Below, one piece after another: positions 61,094 to 64,000 of a stretch of DNA of 64,000 nucleotides. The notes beneath the pieces are model-generated. The model had not been told where the DNA came from. It did no database searches and worked only from the letters and a program-made list of their open reading frames with translations. The stretch covers positions 1-64,000 of the forward strand of contig CAMVNO010000006.1 of NCBI GenBank assembly GCA_947168855.1. The letters run 5' to 3'. Both the position numbers and the translations under genes were made by a program. Source of the DNA: an uncultured Clostridia bacterium (GTDB lineage Bacteria; Bacillota; Clostridia; Christensenellales; CAG-138). Positions within the stretch are counted from its first letter, which is position 1. The number at the start of each line of letters is the position of its first letter.

Positions 61094-61684
61094 TTATTCG
61101 GGCTTGTCCGGCGTCCGAAGCTCCGGACCCGGATCGCCGAGGTTGAAATGCTTGCGGCAAAGCCCGATGTATTTGTCGTTGGCGCCCAGAACCACCTGTT
61201 CGCCGACCTTGGTGATGCCGCCTTTTCCGTCGAGACGCGCGTTGTTCGTCGCCTTTCTGCCGCACCAGCAGATCGTTTTGACCTCCTCGATCGCGTCGGC
61301 GCGGGCTAAGAGCCAATGGCTGCCCTCAAAGAAATTCCCCTGAAAATCGGTGCGCAGACCGTAGCAGATGACAGGAACGTTGTAATCGTCGACGATCCTG
61401 ACCAGAAGCTCCACCTGATCCTTGGTCAAAAACTGCGCTTCGTCGATGATCAGGCAGTCGTATTCGCCTGCCTTGACCTTGTTCATGTCGAGCTCTTCCA
61501 TCGAGATGCAGGTATCCTCGAGCCCGCAGCGGGACCAGATCCTTCTCGATCCGTTGCGCGTGTCGATCGACGGCTTGATGAGGATCGCGTTTTTGCCGCG
61601 CTCCCAGTAATTGTACTTGACCATGATCGCATTCGCGGTTTTACTTGAGCCCATCGCCCCGTAACGAAAATACAGCTTTGCCAT
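61094..61684 (-). CDS. tdk: Thymidine kinase
   Basis: Phosphorylates thymidine for salvage. 196 residues. P-loop GAMGSSKT (9-16), acidic loop LIIDEAQFL, lid FQGNFFEGS, and Cys pairs of the structural zinc site (CWCGRKA, LCRKH). ATG with GGGAGAAT upstream. First gene of tdk-DUF1622. Confidence 0.97.
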   Translation of the reverse strand: MAKLYFRYGAMGSSKTANAIMVKYNYWERGKNAILIKPSIDTRNGSRRIWSRCGLEDTCISMEELDMNKVKAGEYDCLIIDEAQFLTKDQVELLVRIVDDYNVPVICYGLRTDFQGNFFEGSHWLLARADAIEEVKTICWCGRKATNNARLDGKGGITKVGEQVVLGANDKYIGLCRKHFNLGDPGPELRTPDKPE

Positions 61685-61717
61685 GCCAATTCTCCCTGCT
61701 GCGCTTCTTCGTTACTC

Positions 61718-61746
61718 ATTATAGCCGAATGCGCCGCGCTTGTCAA
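61718..61746 (-). promoter_or_regulatory. Promoter of tdk
   Basis: TTGACA (61741-61746) and TATAAT (61718-61723), both consensus, 17-bp spacer on the minus strand. Confidence 0.92.
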
Positions 61747-61774
61747 AAAAATCCGTAAAATTTACATTTCGGGA

Positions 61775-61803
61775 TTGACGAAACAACCATTCGCGAGTAT
61801 AAT
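61775..61803 (+). promoter_or_regulatory. Promoter of rpsU
   Basis: TTGACG (61775-61780) and TATAAT (61798-61803), 17-bp spacer. GTCGTA/TACGAC (61813-61827), a perfect 6-3-6 inverted repeat, sits at the start of the transcript. Divergent from tdk. Confidence 0.9.
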
Positions 61804-61855
61804 AGCAAAAGCGTCGTAGATTACGACATTGTTGCTCAAGAGGGGAGGGAAAAAA

Positions 61856-62026
61856 ATGGAAATCAGAGTCGGTGAAAACGAATCCCTGGAAAGCGCTCTC
61901 AAGAGATGGAAAAGAAAGTGCGCTCGCAGCGGCGTCCTCGCAGAGGTCCGCAGACGTGAGCATTACGAAAAGCCCAGCGTAAAGCGCAAGAAGAAGGCAG
62001 AAGCCGCCAGAAAGCGCAAGTATTGA
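61856..62026 (+). CDS. rpsU: 30S ribosomal protein S21
   Basis: 56 residues, highly basic. [22 protein letters not shown] and the [13 protein letters not shown] tail are typical of S21, which sits near the 16S anti-Shine-Dalgarno region. ATG 61856 follows GAGGGGAGGG; the track's earlier start is rejected. Single gene with its own promoter and terminator. Confidence 0.97.
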   Translation: MEIRVGENESLESALKRWKRKCARSGVLAEVRRREHYEKPSVKRKKKAEAARKRKY

Positions 62027-62042
62027 TTTTGTGCAACAAGCA

Positions 62043-62070
62043 AGAGAACCGGTCATCGGTTCTCTTTTTT
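62043..62070 (+). terminator. Terminator after rpsU
   Basis: AGAGAACC/GGTTCTCT stem followed by a T-run. Confidence 0.92.
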
Positions 62071-62075
62071 GTACC

Positions 62076-62105
62076 AAAACAGGGCGGGGTCCCTGCCCCG
62101 CCCTG
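62076..62105 (-). terminator. Terminator of the dockerin protein gene
   Basis: CAGGGCGGGG/CCCCGCCCTG around a 6-base loop, followed by TTTTGG on the minus strand, 12 bases after the stop. Confidence 0.85.
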
Positions 62106-62117
62106 CTGCTGTTTTTG

Positions 62118-64000
62118 TCAGTGTACCTGCTCCGCCTCGAACGTTTCGATCAGCTTGACCACATAGCGCAGGATTGCCACCGCGTCCGTTGCGTTCGGCA
62201 TGGAGTCGAAATCAGCGGCAACATCCGCGTTCATGCAGCCTGTGAAGCTCATCGCAGACAGTCCGACCAGCGCACGCAGCACGAGCGCCGCGTCCGCAGC
62301 AGTGACCTTGCCGTCGCAGTTGGCGTCGCCGTAAACCGGGACTGGCTTTACGATGTCCGCACGGCTGCGCGTACGAATGCGCGGACCGATCTGGTCGGAG
62401 TTCTCATAGCTGTTCTGACCGATGGACGCAATGCCGCAGGCGGTGATATAGGCGCCTTCTTTGACCCAGGAAAGATCATGGTATCCCTGTTCGTCCGGCT
62501 CACAGCCGTCGTTGCAGTTGATGTAGCCGTCAAGGAAGACCAGAACCTCTCCGCTGCCGTCGTCCACATGGATCGCGCCGAGTACGCCGTTCGCGTCATA
62601 CTCGACCTTGGTGACCTTGCCGATGAATGAGACGAGGTTTCCGACCTTGTCGGGCAATGCAGCCTGCGCCGTCGTCAGCCGTTCGGGAACGACATATTGC
62701 GTAGCGTTCTCCGCGCAGATCCCGTCGATCACCCGATTCAGATTTCCGTCATCGATCACATACGTTTCAATCGTCTGCTTATTCGCCATCGTGATCGCGA
62801 CCTCGAGGAGTCTCGCGCGCGTTGCGTAGCCCGTCGTGGTCACGCCGTCCGCGGTGTATTCCACGTCGCGCAGCGTGACATCCTGAATGTCTCCGCCGTA
62901 GTCGTTGCCGCAGTTCAGCTCGATCTCACCCATGTACTCGCTCGTCATACCGGTGATGCGAAGCTTCTGACCGACTTCATAACGGCCTGCAACCGGGAAC
63001 ACGTTGATGCCGCGGCCGCTTGCATCCTGGATATAGATGCAGTCGAAGAACGCGGTGTCCTTATCATAGCCGGACGCGTTGGAAGTGACATAGCCCTCGA
63101 TCGTATAGGAGGTGTTCAGTTTGCCTGCCTCATGGATCTCGGCGATCGGCGTGACCTCGGAGGGATGGAGCTTTTTGAAGAGGTTCACAACGATCTGGTA
63201 GTTCGTGTTCTGCAGCGTTGCAGCGCTCTCCATCTCGACCTTGACCTCGAACGTGGAGAAGAAGGTAACGCCGGAGGTGATGCAGAAGCCGCCCGTGGGC
63301 AGTTCTTCATACGCGAGCACGCTGATCGTGCTCTGATCGCCGCAGGCATCGTAATACGGCTGATAGGTCTTGTCCGCCGTGACATTCTTGCCGCCGTTGT
63401 AATACAGCGGATACGAGCTGACGAACGAGGTATCAAACGCGTTGACGACGCTGGTTGCGCCGTTCAGAATGATCGGCGCCGCGTTGTAGCAGGAGAACAT
63501 CAGGTTCGTGTTCTCGATGAGGTACTCGGTCAGCGGGTTGTCCCAGTTGTAGAATTCCTTGCCGGTGAAGTGCAGACGGTAGGACTCGTTGGTCATGTTG
63601 ACCGCGTCGGAAACGATGCCCTTGCCCACGCGCGCCTTTGCGCCGATGGTTTCGAGGATCCCGTTCGAAATGACGCTCGCCCATTCTGCCTCATTATTCG
63701 GCTCGAGACGGTCGGACTTGGAGCAGACGATGAAATTGCCGCCGCGTTCCGCGTATCTGCCGATCGCCGCGATCTCGTCCTCGGTGTAGAGCGAATCCGC
63801 AACGGAGATGCTGTCACCCTTGAACGGAACGGTCAGAACGAGCAGATCGCAGCCTTCGAGCACCTCGTCGGTGATCGTCTCGGTAATATGCTGCGACTTG
63901 ACGCCGTACTGCGCTGCAAGCTCGATAAACGCAGTATCGGAATCCGCATATTTGCCGGAGACGTAGAAGTTGCTGTGTCTTGCGTCGATCAGCATCAGCG
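62118..64000 (-). CDS. Secreted protein with OB-fold-like domains and C-terminal dockerin, N-terminus beyond the right edge
   Basis: The frame is open to the window edge, so the track's Met at 63995 is internal. About 627 C-terminal residues are visible. First is a GATase/DUF4350-like Rossmann segment (IDARHSNFYVSGKYADS, DLLVLTVPFKGDS). Two OB-fold-like domains follow (YTIEGYVTSNASGYDKD; GNLVSFIGKVTKVEYDANG) of the type found in secreted nucleases. A type I dockerin ends it (GDANCDGKVTAADAALVLR and a second calcium loop NADVAADFDSMPNATDAV). The dockerin should dock to a cohesin on a scaffold or on another secreted protein. The N-terminal catalytic part, if any, is not visible. Confidence 0.88.
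   Translation of the reverse strand, partial: LMLIDARHSNFYVSGKYADSDTAFIELAAQYGVKSQHITETITDEVLEGCDLLVLTVPFKGDSISVADSLYTEDEIAAIGRYAERGGNFIVCSKSDRLEPNNEAEWASVISNGILETIGAKARVGKGIVSDAVNMTNESYRLHFTGKEFYNWDNPLTEYLIENTNLMFSCYNAAPIILNGATSVVNAFDTSFVSSYPLYYNGGKNVTADKTYQPYYDACGDQSTISVLAYEELPTGGFCITSGVTFFSTFEVKVEMESAATLQNTNYQIVVNLFKKLHPSEVTPIAEIHEAGKLNTSYTIEGYVTSNASGYDKDTAFFDCIYIQDASGRGINVFPVAGRYEVGQKLRITGMTSEYMGEIELNCGNDYGGDIQDVTLRDVEYTADGVTTTGYATRARLLEVAITMANKQTIETYVIDDGNLNRVIDGICAENATQYVVPERLTTAQAALPDKVGNLVSFIGKVTKVEYDANGVLGAIHVDDGSGEVLVFLDGYINCNDGCEPDEQGYHDLSWVKEGAYITACGIASIGQNSYENSDQIGPRIRTRSRADIVKPVPVYGDANCDGKVTAADAALVLRALVGLSAMSFTGCMNADVAADFDSMPNATDAVAILRYVVKLIETFEAEQVH

Overview
The window looks like a chromosomal segment of a GC-rich, spore-forming Bacillota (class Clostridia), probably a gut-type anaerobe. 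The spore evidence is a SigK-type sigma factor, a SPOCS/LysM protein of the SipL type and a SleB-like cell-wall hydrolase. Other pointers are the Firmicutes-type order rbgA-rnhB-yraN...comM-dprA-topA-trmFO-hslV-hslU, CarD, YlbF, RNase J, S21, and large secreted proteins with dockerin, cohesin and Ig-like modules. The taxon is inferred, not proven. Nearly all promoters read as clean sigma-A types with 16-18 bp spacers. I saw no tRNA, rRNA, insertion sequence, prophage or CRISPR array.

Layout. 1-12282: two very large secreted proteins on the minus strand, an S8 protease cut by the left window edge and a lipase-fold protein with calcium-binding repeats; they share C-terminal modules. 12585-14659: a small membrane metallopeptidase and two GNAT acetyltransferases, separated by a striking array of short hairpins. 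14663-17103: purine salvage (xpt-guaA) behind a guanine riboswitch with a readable terminator/antiterminator, then a 24-bp tandem repeat. 17376-25859 (plus strand): a ParB-like/BMP fusion protein with an overlapping phosphoesterase, a DUF3267 protein, TcdA, a DIP1984-family protein, an ABC exporter and a Na/phosphate symporter. 25956-34493: glutamate dehydrogenase, the SipL-like protein, a ModE-type regulator overlapping a DapF homologue that lacks one catalytic cysteine, a DUF4349 lipoprotein, an XRE membrane regulator pair and a dicarboxylate/amino-acid symporter. 34550-41744: a CofE-like ligase, CarD, a radical SAM/SPASM enzyme with two paralogous small lipobox peptides, PRPP synthetase, SigK, MltG and YlbF. 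41745-53547: a lipoprotein metallopeptidase, RNase J, the SleB-like hydrolase, HslUV, TrmFO, TopA, DprA, a probable structured ncRNA and ComM. 53551-61684: GtrA and two GT-C glycosyltransferases with their own promoter, inserted between yraN and comM, then yraN, rnhB, rbgA, a DUF1622 protein and thymidine kinase. 61856-64000: rpsU and the C-terminal part of a dockerin-bearing secreted protein cut by the right edge.

How it fits together. The housekeeping blocks cover genome maintenance (TopA, DprA, ComM, RNase HII), protein quality control (HslUV), nucleotide supply (Xpt, GuaA, Prs, Tdk) and envelope or spore work (MltG, SleB-like, SipL-like, SigK). Between them sit accessory modules. The best candidate for an undescribed system is the compact three-gene operon at 36485-38207: two paralogous, tandem, lipobox-bearing short proteins with repeated acidic proline-rich segments, followed by a radical SAM/SPASM enzyme, with a terminator on each side. 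Other items for a second look are the hairpin array at 13921-14195, the probable ncRNA between comM and dprA, the BMP/ParB fusion, and the DapF homologue with Arg in place of Cys.
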